A stretch of 64,000 nt of DNA from Paractinoplanes tereljensis (GCF_016862435.1 NZ_BOMY01000010.1:1-64000), one strand, 5' to 3'. Positions 1 through 9,945 are shown, counted from the first letter of the stretch. A program made the numbers and translations. The notes: a model not told the origin generated them from the letters alone.

Positions 1-471
1 TGTTATACCGCCCTCGGGGCAACCGCTCAAACTTACCTGGTCGGCTTCGCCAGCGCAAGATCCAAGATCTTGCCGGCACCGCCCAAATGTTTTCCCCACA
101 AAACACACCCGCCGTCTGAGCGGATAGTTCGTAGAGGTGGCCCAGTAGGACCGGCCGACGATCGCAACTTGGCGATCAGTCCGCCCGGCTCCCTGCGGGC
201 TTCGTAACTCTACCCGGTCGATCTCGCTGGCGCAAATCCCGATTTCCCGGATCTTCGAACCAGCCTCGCCCGAGGCTTCAGCAAGCTTAGCGCCTGCCTC
301 AGCCGCCCGTCGAATCCCCTCCGGCCCGTCACTTTCGTGCCGTTCCGTCCGGGTTTCCCTCGGGCAAAGAGAAAGTTACGTGATCACCCACCGCCTATGC
401 AAATCGACCCCCGTGCCCGTCTGTCCCGCGAGGCCCCCGCAGCGGGTCGCTGACCATGAAAGAGTGGGCTC
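1..471. other. No convincing gene at left edge
   Basis: No complete coding region is supported here. On the minus strand one frame is open from a TAA near 377 to the left edge (about 125 codons), but it has no ATG or GTG near its 5' end and weaker GC bias at third codon positions than neighbouring genes. It could be a decayed gene or chance. The first supported gene starts at 472. Confidence 0.4.
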
Positions 472-687
472 ATGGGTGAATCCCCGACGCTGGCTGCCGA
501 CGCACTACTCGATCTCGTCTTCCCCGTCTGGCAGTTCGTGATCGGAGCACTTGTGCTGGTCACGCTCGTGGTGTCGGTGCAACGAATGGTCCGTCGTGGC
601 CCGTCGCGAATGGGCGGCGCGATGCTGCTGGCCGGCGGCGCGGTGATCGGCGTAGCGGTGATCGGCTATCTCGTGCAGATGCTGTGA
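472..687 (+). CDS. Small two-helix membrane protein
   Basis: A 71-residue protein of unknown function. Residues about 13-35 and 48-70 are hydrophobic and separated by a basic loop (RMVRRGPSR), so it is predicted to be a two-pass inner-membrane protein. The ribosome binding site is weak (a GAG about 8 bases before the ATG). It converges on the nitrilase-family gene, 27 bases apart. I do not recognise the family. Its high third-position GC and clear topology support a real gene. Confidence 0.55.
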   Translation: MGESPTLAADALLDLVFPVWQFVIGALVLVTLVVSVQRMVRRGPSRMGGAMLLAGGAVIGVAVIGYLVQML

Positions 688-714
688 CCCGCACTACCCC
701 ACCCGCATGACTCA

Positions 715-1512
715 CTAGAGCCGCCGGTTGGCGAGGCTCGGCAGCTCGGTGCGGATCAGCTCGAGGCGGGCCAGGTCGAGGTCGGCGGTCACGATCCCCA
801 CCGCGTCGGGCGCCTGCGCGACAACCGTCCCCCATGGGTCGATGACCATGCTGCGGCCGAAACAGGTGCGGCCCGGCTCGTGGTCACCGATCTGGCCGGC
901 CGCGACCACATAGCACTGGTTCTCGATCGCCCGGGCCCGCAGCAGCACCTCCCAGTGGTCCCGCCCGGTGTGGAGCATGAAGGCAGCGGGCACCACCAGG
1001 ATCCGGGCGTCACCCTGCACGGCGAGACGCCGGTAGAGCTCGGGGAAGCGCAGGTCGTAACAGATCGACAGCCCGGTGCGGACACCGGCGACGTCGGCCA
1101 CCACGGTCTCGTCGCCGGGAGCCACCGAGCGCGACTCCTGATAGGAGACCCGGCCGGCGATCTCCACGTCGTACAGGTGGATCTTGCGGTAGGTGGCCGC
1201 GAGATCTCCCTGCGGGGAGAAGACCAGGGAGGTGTTGTACGTGCGGTGCTCGTCGGGGCCGGCCTCGTGGAACGAGCCGGCGTGCACCCAGAGGCCAAGC
1301 TCGCGCGCGGCGGTGGCGAAGAACGTGGCGAACTCGCCGTCGACGCCCTCCGGCTTGGGCGCGGTCGCGCCAGGACCTAGATAATCGACATACTCCGGCA
1401 GTACGGCCAACTCGGCGCCGGCCGCGGCCGCCCGCTCGAGCATGCCCCGGGCCACGGAGAGGTTCTGATCCCGGTTCTCCCGGGAGTTGACCTGACAGAC
1501 GGCAACGCGCAT
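715..1512 (-). CDS. Carbon-nitrogen hydrolase (nitrilase superfamily, Nit-type)
   Basis: A cytoplasmic amidase of 265 residues. The Glu-Lys-Cys triad of the superfamily is visible: E40 in LPEYVDYLG, K110 in YRKIHLYDVE and C151 in SICYDLRFPELYR. The full sequence and the DLRFPELYR block resemble Nit1/Nit2-like enzymes (deaminated glutathione amidase / omega-amidase branch). The exact substrate cannot be read from the sequence. It lies downstream of clpX on the same strand but beyond a strong hairpin, so it is probably transcribed separately. The length is normal for the family. Confidence 0.85.
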   Translation of the reverse strand: MRVAVCQVNSRENRDQNLSVARGMLERAAAAGAELAVLPEYVDYLGPGATAPKPEGVDGEFATFFATAARELGLWVHAGSFHEAGPDEHRTYNTSLVFSPQGDLAATYRKIHLYDVEIAGRVSYQESRSVAPGDETVVADVAGVRTGLSICYDLRFPELYRRLAVQGDARILVVPAAFMLHTGRDHWEVLLRARAIENQCYVVAAGQIGDHEPGRTCFGRSMVIDPWGTVVAQAPDAVGIVTADLDLARLELIRTELPSLANRRL

Positions 1513-1542
1513 AGGACGAAGCCTACGGCGACGCGAGGCGTG

Positions 1543-1570
1543 GTTGTAGGGCCGCGAACGGCCCTACAAC
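1543..1570 (-). terminator. Hairpin downstream of clpX
   Basis: A perfect 11-bp inverted repeat (GTTGTAGGGCC / GGCCCTACAAC) with a 6-base loop begins 5 bases after the clpX stop. Position and strength fit a terminator separating clpX from the nitrilase gene. There is no long U tract. Confidence 0.6.
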
Positions 1571-1575
1571 GTCGA

Positions 1576-2868
1576 TCAGGCCGACTTCTCCTCGCGGTCC
1601 GGGCGACGGCGACGGCCGACGAACTCCCGGGGCACGATGGTCGGGTTCACGTTTTCCAGCACGACCTCGCCGGTGATGACCACCCGGGCCGCGTCGGGAT
1701 TGCTGGGCACCTCGTACATCACGGAGAGCAGAACCTCTTCCATGATCGCGCGGAGGCCACGAGCACCCGTGCCACGCAGCATCGCCTGGTCGGCGATCGC
1801 TTCGAGCGCGTCGAAGTCGAACTCCAGCTCGACCCCGTCCAGCTCGAACAGGCGCTGGTACTGCTTCACATACGCATTTCGGGGCTCGGTGAGGATCTTG
1901 ATGAGCGCCTCACGGTCGAGGTTGCGCACCGTGGTGATCACCGGTAGCCGGCCGATGAACTCGGGGATCAGCCCGAACTTCAGCATGTCTTCCGGCATGA
2001 CCCGGCTGAAGATGTCGTCGGTGTTCCGCTCGGAGATCGAGCGCAGGTGCGCCCCGAACCCGACACCGCCGTGCCCCACCCGGGACTCGATGATCCGGTC
2101 CAGGCCGGCGAACGCGCCGCCCACGATGAACAGCACGTTCGTCGTGTCGATCTGGATGAACTCCTGGTGCGGGTGCTTACGGCCACCCTGCGGCGGAACG
2201 TTCGCGACCGTACCCTCGAGGATCTTCAGCAGAGCCTGCTGGACGCCCTCGCCGGACACGTCCCGGGTGATCGACGGGTTCTCGCTCTTACGAGCGATCT
2301 TGTCGACCTCGTCGATGTAGATGATGCCCTGCTCGGCGCGCTTGACGTCGTAGTCGGCCGCTTGGATCAGCTTGAGCAGGATGTTCTCGACATCCTCCCC
2401 GACGTAGCCGGCCTCGGTCAGAGCGGTCGCGTCAGCGATCGCGAACGGGACGTTGAGCATGCGGGCCAGGGTCTGCGCCAGGTGTGTCTTGCCGCAGCCG
2501 GTGGGGCCGATGAGCATGATGTTGGACTTGGCCACCTCGACGTCGCTGCCCCCACCGGGAGCGCCACTCGACTCAGCCTGAATCCGCTTGTAGTGGTTGT
2601 AGACCGCTACCGAGAGTGCTTTCTTCGCCTGTTCCTGTCCGACAACGTAGTTGTCGAGGAAGGCGCAGATCTCCATCGGCTTGGGAAGCTCTTCCCACTT
2701 CACCTCGCCGGTTTCGGCCAGCTCTTCTTCGATGATCTCGTTGCAGAGGTCAATGCACTCGTCGCAGATGTAGACGCCTGGGCCCGCGATGAGCTTTTTG
2801 ACCTGCTTCTGGGACTTCCCACAGAAGGAGCACTTCAGTAGGTCGCCGCCGTCGCCGATCCGTGCCAC
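1576..2868 (-). CDS. clpX: ClpX, ATPase subunit of Clp protease
   Basis: A 430-residue AAA+ unfoldase that feeds substrates to ClpP. The N-terminal zinc-binding domain has four cysteines (CSFCGK, then CDECIDLC). Walker A is GPTGCGKT, Walker B is [10 protein letters not shown], and the sensor and ClpP-contacting parts are intact. The start is GTG at 2868, preceded by GGAGA at good spacing. It lies downstream of clpP1-clpP2 on the same strand, separated by a 16-bp hairpin, so it probably has its own promoter in 2869-3037 as well as read-through. Confidence 0.97.
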   Translation of the reverse strand: MARIGDGGDLLKCSFCGKSQKQVKKLIAGPGVYICDECIDLCNEIIEEELAETGEVKWEELPKPMEICAFLDNYVVGQEQAKKALSVAVYNHYKRIQAESSGAPGGGSDVEVAKSNIMLIGPTGCGKTHLAQTLARMLNVPFAIADATALTEAGYVGEDVENILLKLIQAADYDVKRAEQGIIYIDEVDKIARKSENPSITRDVSGEGVQQALLKILEGTVANVPPQGGRKHPHQEFIQIDTTNVLFIVGGAFAGLDRIIESRVGHGGVGFGAHLRSISERNTDDIFSRVMPEDMLKFGLIPEFIGRLPVITTVRNLDREALIKILTEPRNAYVKQYQRLFELDGVELEFDFDALEAIADQAMLRGTGARGLRAIMEEVLLSVMYEVPSNPDAARVVITGEVVLENVNPTIVPREFVGRRRRPDREEKSA

Positions 2869-3037
2869 CTACGTTCTCCTTGAGCTCATCGGCCGGCTTA
2901 CGCCGTCCTGGTCCGAGGACCCTGGTTCGAGGGTTGAGTGCCTCGTTGCCATCTCATCGTCTGCCGAACCGCGTAACTGAGGCTGCATGCTCGACGTTAC
3001 CCGCAAAGAGGCTGTTCTCCGACCCCCCAAAACGGGC

Positions 3038-3084
3038 GTGTCAGGGGTCGGCCAGTTTAGCGTGCACCGGCCGACCCCTGACAC
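3038..3084 (-). terminator. 16-bp stem hairpin after clpP2
   Basis: A perfect inverted repeat, GTGTCAGGGGTCGGCC pairing with its complement across a 15-base loop, lies 9 bases after the clpP2 stop. On the minus strand it is followed by GCCCGTTTT. It is probably a terminator or attenuator between clpP1-clpP2 and clpX. Confidence 0.65.
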
Positions 3085-3092
3085 CACGCTTC

Positions 3093-3758
3093 TCAGCTGC
3101 CGGAACCGACGGCCTGCAGCGTCTTCTTCCGGCTGGCCAGGACGGTGTCGACGATGCCGTACTCCTTGGCCTCGGCCGCCGTCATGATCTTGTCACGGTC
3201 GATGTCCTTGCGGACCTTGTCGACCGCCTGGCCGGAGTGGTGAGCGATCATCTCCTCGAGCTGGGTGCGCATCCGGAGGATCTCGCGCGCCTGGATCTCG
3301 ATGTCCGACCCCTGGCCGTAACCACCCTCGGTAGCCGGCTGGTGGATCAGGACCCGGGAGTGCGGCAGCGCCAGGCGCTTGCCGGGGGTGCCACCGGCCA
3401 GCAACACCGCGGCGGCGCTGGCGGCCTGGCCCAGGCAGACCGTGGAGATGTCCGGACGGACGTACTGCATCGTGTCGTAGATGGCCGTCATGGCCGTGAA
3501 CGAGCCGCCCGGCGAGTTGATGTACATCGTGATGTCGCGGTCGGGGTCGGAGCTCTCCAGCGTCAGCAGCTGGGCCATCACGTCGTTGGCCGACGCGTCG
3601 TCCACCTGGACGCCGAGGAAGATGATCCGGTCCTCGAACATCTTGTTGTACGGGTTCGTCTCCTTCATCATCCCGTTCGAGGAGCGCTCGACGAAGGACG
3701 GAAGGACGTAGCGGTTGTGCACCGGAGCGAACCCGGGAGGCATGGTCAGGTCGGTCAT
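3093..3758 (-). CDS. clpP2: ClpP2 proteolytic subunit
   Basis: A serine peptidase of 221 residues that forms the second ring of the mixed actinobacterial ClpP1P2 tetradecamer. The catalytic triad is visible: S114 in GQAASAAA, H139 in RVLIHQP and D185 in VRKDIDRDK. The N-terminal extension (about 30 residues) is typical of ClpP2. It lies 11 bases after clpP1 and is co-transcribed with it. Actinobacterial ClpP1 and ClpP2 are both needed for activity (family knowledge). Confidence 0.95.
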   Translation of the reverse strand: MTDLTMPPGFAPVHNRYVLPSFVERSSNGMMKETNPYNKMFEDRIIFLGVQVDDASANDVMAQLLTLESSDPDRDITMYINSPGGSFTAMTAIYDTMQYVRPDISTVCLGQAASAAAVLLAGGTPGKRLALPHSRVLIHQPATEGGYGQGSDIEIQAREILRMRTQLEEMIAHHSGQAVDKVRKDIDRDKIMTAAEAKEYGIVDTVLASRKKTLQAVGSGS

Positions 3759-3769
3759 TGTTCCGCTCC

Positions 3770-4402
3770 TCAGTTCAGCGTTCCGGCGCCCTCAGGCACC
3801 TCGGTGGCCGTCGTGATCACCTTGTCGATGAAGCCATAATCCTTGGCCTCCTGCGCGGTGAACCAGCGGTCCCGGTCGAAGTCCTCTGCGATCTGATCCT
3901 GGGACTGACCCGTGTGAAACGCGATCCGCTCCTGGAACATGCGCTTGGTGTACAGCATCTGCTCGGCCTGGATGGCGATGTCGGCCGCGGTGCCGCCCAT
4001 CCCACCGGACGGCTGGTGCATCATGATCCGCGCGTGCGGCAGCGCGAAGCGCTTGCCCGGAGCACCGGCGCAGAGCAGGAACTGGCCCATCGAGGCCGCC
4101 ATGCCCATCGCGACGGTCTGCACGTCGTTGTCGATGAACTGCATGGTGTCGTAGATCGCCATGCCGGAGTAGACCGAGCCACCGGGCGAGTTGATCCAGA
4201 GGTTGATGTCCCGCTGGGGGTCTTCGGCGGAAAGCAGCAGCAGCTGCGCGCAGATTCGGTTGGCAACCGAGTCGGTCACCTCGCTGCCGAGGAAAATGAT
4301 GCGCTCACGCAGCAGGCGGTTGAAGACCGAGTCGTCGAGGTTGCCACTGAGGGTGTCGCCCCCACGCAGCACAGGGCTCGCGGGGATGTGGAGATCGGTC
4401 AT
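3770..4402 (-). CDS. clpP1: ClpP1 proteolytic subunit
   Basis: A serine peptidase of 210 residues, first gene of the clpP1-clpP2 operon. The triad residues are S104 (GMAASMGQ), H129 (RIMMHQP) and D174 (IAEDFDRD). The assignment as ClpP1 rests on gene order (upstream of clpP2, downstream of tig) and on the short N terminus. The 187-base gap to tig holds the tig terminator and presumably the clpP promoter. Confidence 0.95.
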   Translation of the reverse strand: MTDLHIPASPVLRGGDTLSGNLDDSVFNRLLRERIIFLGSEVTDSVANRICAQLLLLSAEDPQRDINLWINSPGGSVYSGMAIYDTMQFIDNDVQTVAMGMAASMGQFLLCAGAPGKRFALPHARIMMHQPSGGMGGTAADIAIQAEQMLYTKRMFQERIAFHTGQSQDQIAEDFDRDRWFTAQEAKDYGFIDKVITTATEVPEGAGTLN

Positions 4403-4544
4403 GGCAGCCCTTCACAGCTGACTGTGCCGGCCTAGGTGCCGGTCGGCAGGTTGTCCGTCGTACGACCAACCTAACCGGTCGAATGCGCATCAGCTTCCCG
4501 CTCGGGCAGGTGTTCGCTGACAGCGCACGGACCCCGGAAAGACC

Positions 4545-4577
4545 GACCGGCCGCCGCCAAAGGGGCAGCGGCCGGTC
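4545..4577 (-). terminator. Terminator after trigger factor
   Basis: A perfect 10-bp stem (GACCGGCCGC / GCGGCCGGTC) with a 13-base loop lies 12 bases after the tig stop. On the minus strand it is followed by GGTCTTT. Confidence 0.65.
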
Positions 4578-4589
4578 GCCAGAGCCAAA

Positions 4590-5939
4590 TTAGTGGTTGT
4601 GGCCGGCGTGCTCGTCCTCGCTGGCGGCCCGGAGGTCGTCGAGGGTGAGCTCGGTGCCTTCCGAGTCCTTCATCGTGACCTGCTCCATCACCGAGGCGAG
4701 CGCCTTGCCGCGGCGCACGTCGCCGAACACGGCGGCCGCCGCACCCGACTGAACGAGCTGGTCGTAGTACTGCTGGGGCTGCATCTGGGCGCGCTGGGCC
4801 CGGTGCACGATCTCGTGACCGAACTCGTCGTCGGAGACCTGGACGTCCTCGGCGTCGGCGATCGTGTCGAGCAGCAGCTGGATGCGAACGCCTTCCTCGG
4901 CGGCCTCGGTCAGCTCCTGGTCGATCTGCTCCTCGGTCTTGTCCTCCGAGGTCAGGTAGTCGGCCAGGGTGGCGCCGATGCGCTCCAGCTGGTCGGTCAT
5001 GGCCTGCTTGCGGCCCTCGACCTCGTCCTTCACGACGCCCTCGGGGGCCGGGATCTCGGCGGCCTCGACGAGCTGCTTGAGCGCCTCGTCCCGGGCCGCG
5101 TAGATCTGCTCGACCTTCTTCACCTTGGTCAGCCGCTCGCGCAGGTCGCCGCGCAGCTCCTCGAGGGTGTCGAACTCGCTCGCCAGCTGGGCGAACTCGT
5201 CGTCGATCTCGGGCAGCTGCTTGTCCTTGACGCTGCGCACGGTCACCTTGACCTCGGCCTCGCGGCCGGCGAAGTCGCCACCCACCAGCTCGGTGGTGAA
5301 GTTGGCGTCGGCGCCGGCGACCAGGCCCACCAGGACCTCGTCGAGGCCCGGGAGCAGCTGCTTGCTGCCGACCTCGTGGGAGATGTTGGTGGCCGAGCCA
5401 CCCGGCACCTCTTCGCCGTCGACGGTGGCGTTCAGGTCGAGCTGGACGTAGTCGCCCTCCTCGGCCGGCCGGTCGACGGTCTTCAGCGTCGCGAAGCGCT
5501 CGCGCAGGCCCTTGATCTGCTCGTCGATCTCCTCGTCACCGATCTCGACGGCCGGGACGGTCACCGAGATCGTGGACAGGTCAGGGATCGTGATCTCGGG
5601 GCGGACGTCCACCTCAGCGGTGAACTTCAGCGGCTCGTTGTCGCCGAACTCAGTGATCTCCACCTCGGGCCGGCCCAGCGTCTTGACGTCGTGCTCACGA
5701 ACCGCCGCGAGGATCTGCTGCGGAATCGCCTCCTGCACGGCCTCGTTGAGGACCGCGCCGCGGCCGACACGCTGATCGATAACCGCAGCCGGGATCTTGC
5801 CGCGACGGAAGCCTGGCACCTGAACCTGCGCGCCGATCTCCCGGTACGCCTTCTGCAGGCTCGGCTTGAGCTCGTCGAACGGCACCTCGATGGCGAGCTT
5901 CACCCGAGTCGGGCTCAGAGTCTCGACGGTGCTCTTCAC
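4590..5939 (-). CDS. tig: Trigger factor, ribosome-associated chaperone and prolyl isomerase
   Basis: A 449-residue chaperone that binds the ribosome exit tunnel. The ribosome-docking signature GFRRGKIP is in the N-terminal domain, followed by the FKBP-like PPIase domain and a helical C-terminal chaperone domain ending in a His-rich tail. I set the start at GTG 5939 because GGAG lies 7 bases upstream and the protein then begins with the family's conserved N terminus. The frame stays open further upstream, but that extension would run through the tRNA-Pro gene. Confidence 0.95.
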   Translation of the reverse strand: MKSTVETLSPTRVKLAIEVPFDELKPSLQKAYREIGAQVQVPGFRRGKIPAAVIDQRVGRGAVLNEAVQEAIPQQILAAVREHDVKTLGRPEVEITEFGDNEPLKFTAEVDVRPEITIPDLSTISVTVPAVEIGDEEIDEQIKGLRERFATLKTVDRPAEEGDYVQLDLNATVDGEEVPGGSATNISHEVGSKQLLPGLDEVLVGLVAGADANFTTELVGGDFAGREAEVKVTVRSVKDKQLPEIDDEFAQLASEFDTLEELRGDLRERLTKVKKVEQIYAARDEALKQLVEAAEIPAPEGVVKDEVEGRKQAMTDQLERIGATLADYLTSEDKTEEQIDQELTEAAEEGVRIQLLLDTIADAEDVQVSDDEFGHEIVHRAQRAQMQPQQYYDQLVQSGAAAAVFGDVRRGKALASVMEQVTMKDSEGTELTLDDLRAASEDEHAGHNH

Positions 5940-5977
5940 AGGCGTACTCCTTGTTGCTGCGGAATAGTTGACGTCAG

Positions 5978-6051
5978 TCGGGGTGGCGGGATTTGAACCC
6001 ACGGCCCCTCGCTCCCAAAGCGAGTGCGCTACCAAGCTGCGCCACACCCCG
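5978..6051 (-). tRNA. tRNA-Pro (anticodon UGG)
   Basis: A full cloverleaf on the minus strand. The 7-bp acceptor stem CGGGGTG / CACCCCG closes, and the anticodon arm CTCGC-TTTGGGA-GCGAG gives anticodon TGG. The T loop is TTCAAAT and the discriminator base is A at 5978. CCA is not encoded. The gene lies 39 bases upstream of the trigger factor start. Confidence 0.95.
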
Positions 6052-6170
6052 TGGCGGTGGCCAGTGTATGCGGTCCGCTTTCCTGCGCGTGCGGTGGAGT
6101 CCACCTGGTTCGCGCGGGCGGGAGATGGTTCGTTAAGCTATGCGGGTGTCCCGGTCTCAGACCGGTCCGC

Positions 6171-6244
6171 GCGGGCGTAGCTCAATGGTAGAGCCTCAGT
6201 CTTCCAAACTGATTACGCGAGTTCGATTCTCGTCGCCCGCTCCA
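6171..6244 (+). tRNA. tRNA-Gly (anticodon UCC)
   Basis: The acceptor stem GCGGGCG / CGCCCGC closes. The anticodon loop CTTCCAA gives anticodon TCC, the T loop is TTCGATT, and the 3' CCA is encoded (6242-6244). A TAAGCT element at 6134-6139 could be the -10 box. Just upstream, CCGGTCT/AGACCGG (6151-6165) forms a short palindrome. The accessory island begins directly after this tRNA, but I found no repeat of the tRNA 3' end at its far side. Confidence 0.95.
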
Positions 6245-6254
6245 CGTTTGACCT

Positions 6255-6340
6255 GCTAGGCAGCATGATCAACAAAAATTTGATCAAGCTCAGCGCAGCA
6301 ATTGTTGGGGAACTTGATGGGAAACGAGCATCGACACAGG
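6255..6340 (+). repeat. Intergenic repeat family 1, copy 1
   Basis: This stretch of about 86 bases matches 14486-14571 with frequent substitutions and no large gaps. Shared landmarks in order are GCTAGGC, TTTGATCAAG, TTGGGGA, GGGAAAC and CACAGG. It starts 10 bases after tRNA-Gly. Its function is unknown. Confidence 0.65.
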
Positions 6341-6360
6341 TGTCAGCTCTGACCCCAGAT

Positions 6361-6400
6361 GGCACCGGCGCCACACGCGTGTCTGCGATGCATCCAGCTC
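6361..6400 (+). repeat. Intergenic repeat family 2, copy 1
   Basis: About 40 bases that match 41273-41312. Both begin GGCACCGGCGC, continue ACACGCG and share GATGCATCC. The second copy is about 35 kb away, near the other end of the island. Confidence 0.55.
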
Positions 6401-7099
6401 AGCCCCAGCTCACAGCGGTCCTCCTCCACCGGCACGAACGCCGACCGGGCAGGGCTTCGACGGCCCAATTGGCATCCTCAGTTAAGACAAACTGATGGTC
6501 ACGCTTCGAACTCCGCCCAGGTGCCCCGAGCCAGAACCTAGGCCAGCCCCGTGGCCTGTGACTACGACGATCGAGGCCCACCTGGCCGGACAGGTCCTGC
6601 AGTCGCAGCACTAGGTCGCCCGAGCCGACCGCACGGCTCAGCGAGCTGGCGCAGCGATGCAGTTGGGCCTTCGGCATCGGCTGGGCCAGAGGGCGGCCGT
6701 CCAGCAACGGCTCGACCACTGTCCGGTGATCAATGACGCTTCGGCACGGCCGTCGAGGAGCCCTCGAAAACTGCGCCTCTCGGTTGAGGGCGGGCGGAGA
6801 ACGCCCCCGCCTAGAACCAGCACAGGGAGCAAGCTGGCGGCGGCGTTGCCCGGGAACAACCGCCACGTCGGACGGTCGCACCCGGCGAGGTGGCGCACAG
6901 GCAAGGAACGCCGCACGCCAGGACCGCGGGGCCTCAGTGCGGATCTCATTGCGAGCCGTCGCCGCACCTGCAACGGCTGCGGTACGAACAGGTCATCCTC
7001 GCCGCGCGGTCGACGTTGCTGGGCGGCTCACCAGCCTCAGCAGGACACCCGGCAGGGCCAAGTCAAGCGCTCGCCGACGAGCAGCTTGGACGGGTGTGA

Positions 7100-8284
7100 T
7101 CACTGGGGCAGTGGTCGGGCGGGTGCCGCCGTGGTCGTGGCCGGCCGCCCGTCCACACCCGTCGGTGACGCTGTCGTGTCGCCGATCACGGTCTGGTCCT
7201 CGGCGACGGTCGGTTCGGGCTTGAGCTGGCCGCGCCGGGTGTCCCAGATGTCCCGGGCGATGATCTGAATGATGCCGGCCACCGGGATGGCAAGCAGTGC
7301 GCCCAGGATCCCGGCCAGCTCGACCGCGATGAGAATTGCGATCAGCACGGTCAGCGGATTTACCTGCACCGTTCGAGCGAAGATCAACGGTTGCAGCAGG
7401 TGATTCTCCAGCTGCTGGTAAAGCACGAAGAAGACGATCACGACGATCCCGGCCGTGGTCGATTCGACGAAGCCGGCCAGGGTGGCGACGATCGCGCCCA
7501 GTGTCGCGCCGACCAGCGGGATCAGATCGACGAGCCCCACGAACAAAGCGATCAGACTGGCGTACGGGATGCCCATGATGGCAAGTACGGCGTAGGTGAG
7601 TGCCCCGCAGATGACGCTGATGAGCAGGTTGCCGGTGATGTAGCCGGTGATCGTCTTCGCGCAGTCGTGGCCGACCCGGCGGATCCGCTCGGCGCGCGGC
7701 TGGTCGAACAGGGCGAGGAAGCCGGCGACGGCCTTCGGCCCCTCCAACACCATCAGATAGGAGAGCACGAAGATGGTCACGATGCCCGCGACGCTGGTGG
7801 CGGCGCCGCGCAGAATGGTAAGTGTGGGCGCGCCGAGGGTACCGGCGTACTCCCGGAACCGGGCGGCGTTCTTCTGCGCGTACTCCACCAGGTTGAACCG
7901 GTCGATCAGGCCGCCGACCGGTCCGCGTCCGGCCCGGGCGTCGTCCACGATCTTCGGCAGGTTGGCTGCTACCTGTGTTCCCTCATGGACGAGCGGCACG
8001 ACGAAGAGCGTGACCAGCCCGCCGAGCAGGACGAGCGCGACGACGAACACCAGCAGCGTGGCAAGCCAGCGCTTGCCGAACGCCGCGCGGCGCTGAACCC
8101 AAGTGACCGCCGGGTTGAGCGCGACAGCGAAGAACCCGGCAATCACGATCCAGATCATCACCTGGCTGGTGGCCCGCACCAGGTAATAGAGCAAGAGGGT
8201 GGCCCCAACCAGACCAATGACGATCATCGTCCGCCGGGCGGTCAACCGGGTGTCATCACTACTCACTAAATTTTCATACCCCAC
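7100..8284 (-). CDS. AI-2E (PerM/YdiK) family transporter
   Basis: A polytopic membrane protein of 394 residues with about eight transmembrane segments. It has the typical conserved C-terminal half (GLVDLIPLVGATLGAIVATLAG, then a segment ending NPLTVLIA). Members are called autoinducer-2 exporters, but many serve other solutes or sodium/proton exchange, so the substrate is open. The C-terminal 45 residues are polar and Thr/Pro-rich. The start is GTG 8284; an in-frame GTG at 8266 is an alternative. It stands alone between two gene-poor stretches. Confidence 0.85.
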   Translation of the reverse strand: MGYENLVSSDDTRLTARRTMIVIGLVGATLLLYYLVRATSQVMIWIVIAGFFAVALNPAVTWVQRRAAFGKRWLATLLVFVVALVLLGGLVTLFVVPLVHEGTQVAANLPKIVDDARAGRGPVGGLIDRFNLVEYAQKNAARFREYAGTLGAPTLTILRGAATSVAGIVTIFVLSYLMVLEGPKAVAGFLALFDQPRAERIRRVGHDCAKTITGYITGNLLISVICGALTYAVLAIMGIPYASLIALFVGLVDLIPLVGATLGAIVATLAGFVESTTAGIVVIVFFVLYQQLENHLLQPLIFARTVQVNPLTVLIAILIAVELAGILGALLAIPVAGIIQIIARDIWDTRRGQLKPEPTVAEDQTVIGDTTASPTGVDGRPATTTAAPARPLPQ

Positions 8285-8904
8285 CTATCAAGATCCAAAC
8301 TGGCGCGACCACGTCTATCCGGGGGGCTCCGGTCGAGCGTGCCCGCCCCGCGCCAAATGCCACGCTCGGCCCTCCCGGAGAAGGACTCGTTGGGCGCTGT
8401 GGCGACCGAGGCCGTCAGCCAGGGTGGCAATCGTGGCCTGCAGGCTCGTCAAGGGCCTGTCGAGTGAGGGCGGTCAGGACTTGCCGAGCAGAGGGGTCGG
8501 CCGGCGGCCGAAAATCGCGAGACGTCGAGACCGGCGGCGAGGCTCGCGGCCGGTGCCGGCGCCCCCGTTGCCAGAGCGCCTCGGTCATGGTCGAAGCCAG
8601 GCCGGCCCACTTGAACACCGCGCGCTTCCGCAGCTCACCGTGGTTCGCGACGCCGCTGCGGAACCGGGCGCCGGACTCTCGCCGCTCCTTGGTGAAGAGG
8701 GCACGCCGTCATCGAGCGTCATTCTCCTACGCCGTGGTGGGTGTGCACATCGACGTGGTCGGGCGGGTGCAGCGCGAACACCTGCCCGGCCCGAGTAGGT
8801 GTTCGGCTGCGCGTGATACCGAACGGGCACCGCGGCTTGACTGGCGGGTGTGCTTCCATACGGCAGATCGCGCCCTACGCGCATGGTGTCCTGGCAGCGT
8901 TCAA
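8285..8904. other. 620 bases without a supported gene
   Basis: Frames here are open only because of high GC, and none gives a recognisable or well-biased protein. A short hairpin (CGAGCGTG at 8334-8341 with CACGCTCG at 8361-8368) is the only structure I see. This stretch should hold the AI-2E gene promoter at its left end. Confidence 0.4.
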
Positions 8905-9945
8905 TCAGCGAGTGATGGGGCCACCGTCGGGTCGGGAGCGGTCAATCTGAACGGCCGAGTTGTCCTTGGCTTCGACCGCAGGACCGGGCTTGTTGAAGGT
9001 GACAGCGACGGTCTCGAAGCCTTTGCTGCGCTGAGCGACGGCTTGGCCTGTGTAGGCGCGATGGTCGCCCCTGGTCAATTCAACGTCGTCGGTGAACGGA
9101 GTGAGCAGCGCCCGTGGGTAGAGCCGCTCGACGCGTACGACATTGATCTCGGCGCACAGCACCACCGCGACCGCGGTCACGTAGAAGAAGGCCAGCAGGC
9201 CGAGTACCAGCGCGAACACGCCGTTGGTGGCGCTGGCGCCCTTGACCACATGCCCGAAATAGGCCACGCCGAAGGTCTGCAACAGCTGCCAGATCACCGC
9301 CGCACCGATCGCGCCGGGCGCGACGTCGATCACGCTGAGATGCCGGGCGGTCGCGAGCCGGAAGAAGAACACGAAAACGACCGCGTTGATCACCACCGAC
9401 GCCACCAGCAGGACAATCTTCAGTACGCCGGCGAGAGAACCCGCGTCGCTGCTGCCGAACGTGGACAGCGTGGTCGTCCCGATAACGGCGACGCCGGCGG
9501 TTAGAAGCAAGAGGAGGCTGCGGCCGCGGGCTTTAAGCGGGTTGGGCCTATTGTTGCGCGGGACCCGCCAGACTGAATTCATCGCGTACTGCACCGCTTG
9601 CGCCACTCCGAGACCGCCGTACAGCGCTCCGAGAATGCCGATCACCAGACCGGTGGCTCCGCCACCGATCCGGGAGGGATCGTGCAGTTGGCTGCCGACG
9701 ACCGGGAACTGACTCAATGCGGAGGTGAGGATGTGCTGCTGCAGGTCCGGATTTCCGGACAGAACGTAGCCCAGAATCGTCGCGGCCAGCAGCAGCAACG
9801 GAAACATCGAGACGAACGCATAGTAGGCGATCAGCGCTGCCAGATAACTGCCCTGGTCGTCGAAGAACTTGTACAACACGGCCAGCGGGAATCCCGTCCA
9901 GGCGTGTTCACGCTGGAACCTGTCAACCCGACCAGAATCGTTCAT
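8905..9945 (-). CDS. YihY/virulence factor BrkB family membrane protein
   Basis: A 346-residue inner-membrane protein with six predicted helices. It shows the YihY/BrkB hallmarks: AALIAYYAFVSMFPLLLL near the N terminus, GGLGVAQAVQYAMNSVWRVP in the middle and WQLLQTFGVAYFGHV later. The true biochemical role of this family is unknown (older 'RNase BN' labels are wrong). The hydrophilic C-terminal tail of about 60 residues is actinobacterial. I chose ATG 9945, where the YihY-like sequence begins and GAGAGG lies upstream. The long upstream extension is Arg-rich and unlikely to be translated. Confidence 0.85.
   Translation of the reverse strand: MNDSGRVDRFQREHAWTGFPLAVLYKFFDDQGSYLAALIAYYAFVSMFPLLLLAATILGYVLSGNPDLQQHILTSALSQFPVVGSQLHDPSRIGGGATGLVIGILGALYGGLGVAQAVQYAMNSVWRVPRNNRPNPLKARGRSLLLLLTAGVAVIGTTTLSTFGSSDAGSLAGVLKIVLLVASVVINAVVFVFFFRLATARHLSVIDVAPGAIGAAVIWQLLQTFGVAYFGHVVKGASATNGVFALVLGLLAFFYVTAVAVVLCAEINVVRVERLYPRALLTPFTDDVELTRGDHRAYTGQAVAQRSKGFETVAVTFNKPGPAVEAKDNSAVQIDRSRPDGGPITR

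Larger units (their letters stand above)
6245..7099. other. Gene-poor region after tRNA-Gly
   Basis: No intact gene is supported. It contains two intergenic repeats listed separately (6255-6340 and 6361-6400). On the minus strand around 6560-6660 a short stretch reads LHRCASSLSRAVGSGDLVLRL, faintly like the start of a GGDEF domain, but it has no conserved GGDEF signature and the frame does not continue. It is best regarded as decayed DNA. Confidence 0.4.

Noticed and set aside
5940..6104. Upstream extension of trigger factor to 504 residues
   Set aside because: It runs through the tRNA-Pro gene and adds non-family sequence. GTG 5939 has a good RBS.
8334..8368. Hairpin in the gap before the AI-2E gene as a terminator
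   Set aside because: The stem is only 8 bp with a 19-base loop, and no gene ends nearby.
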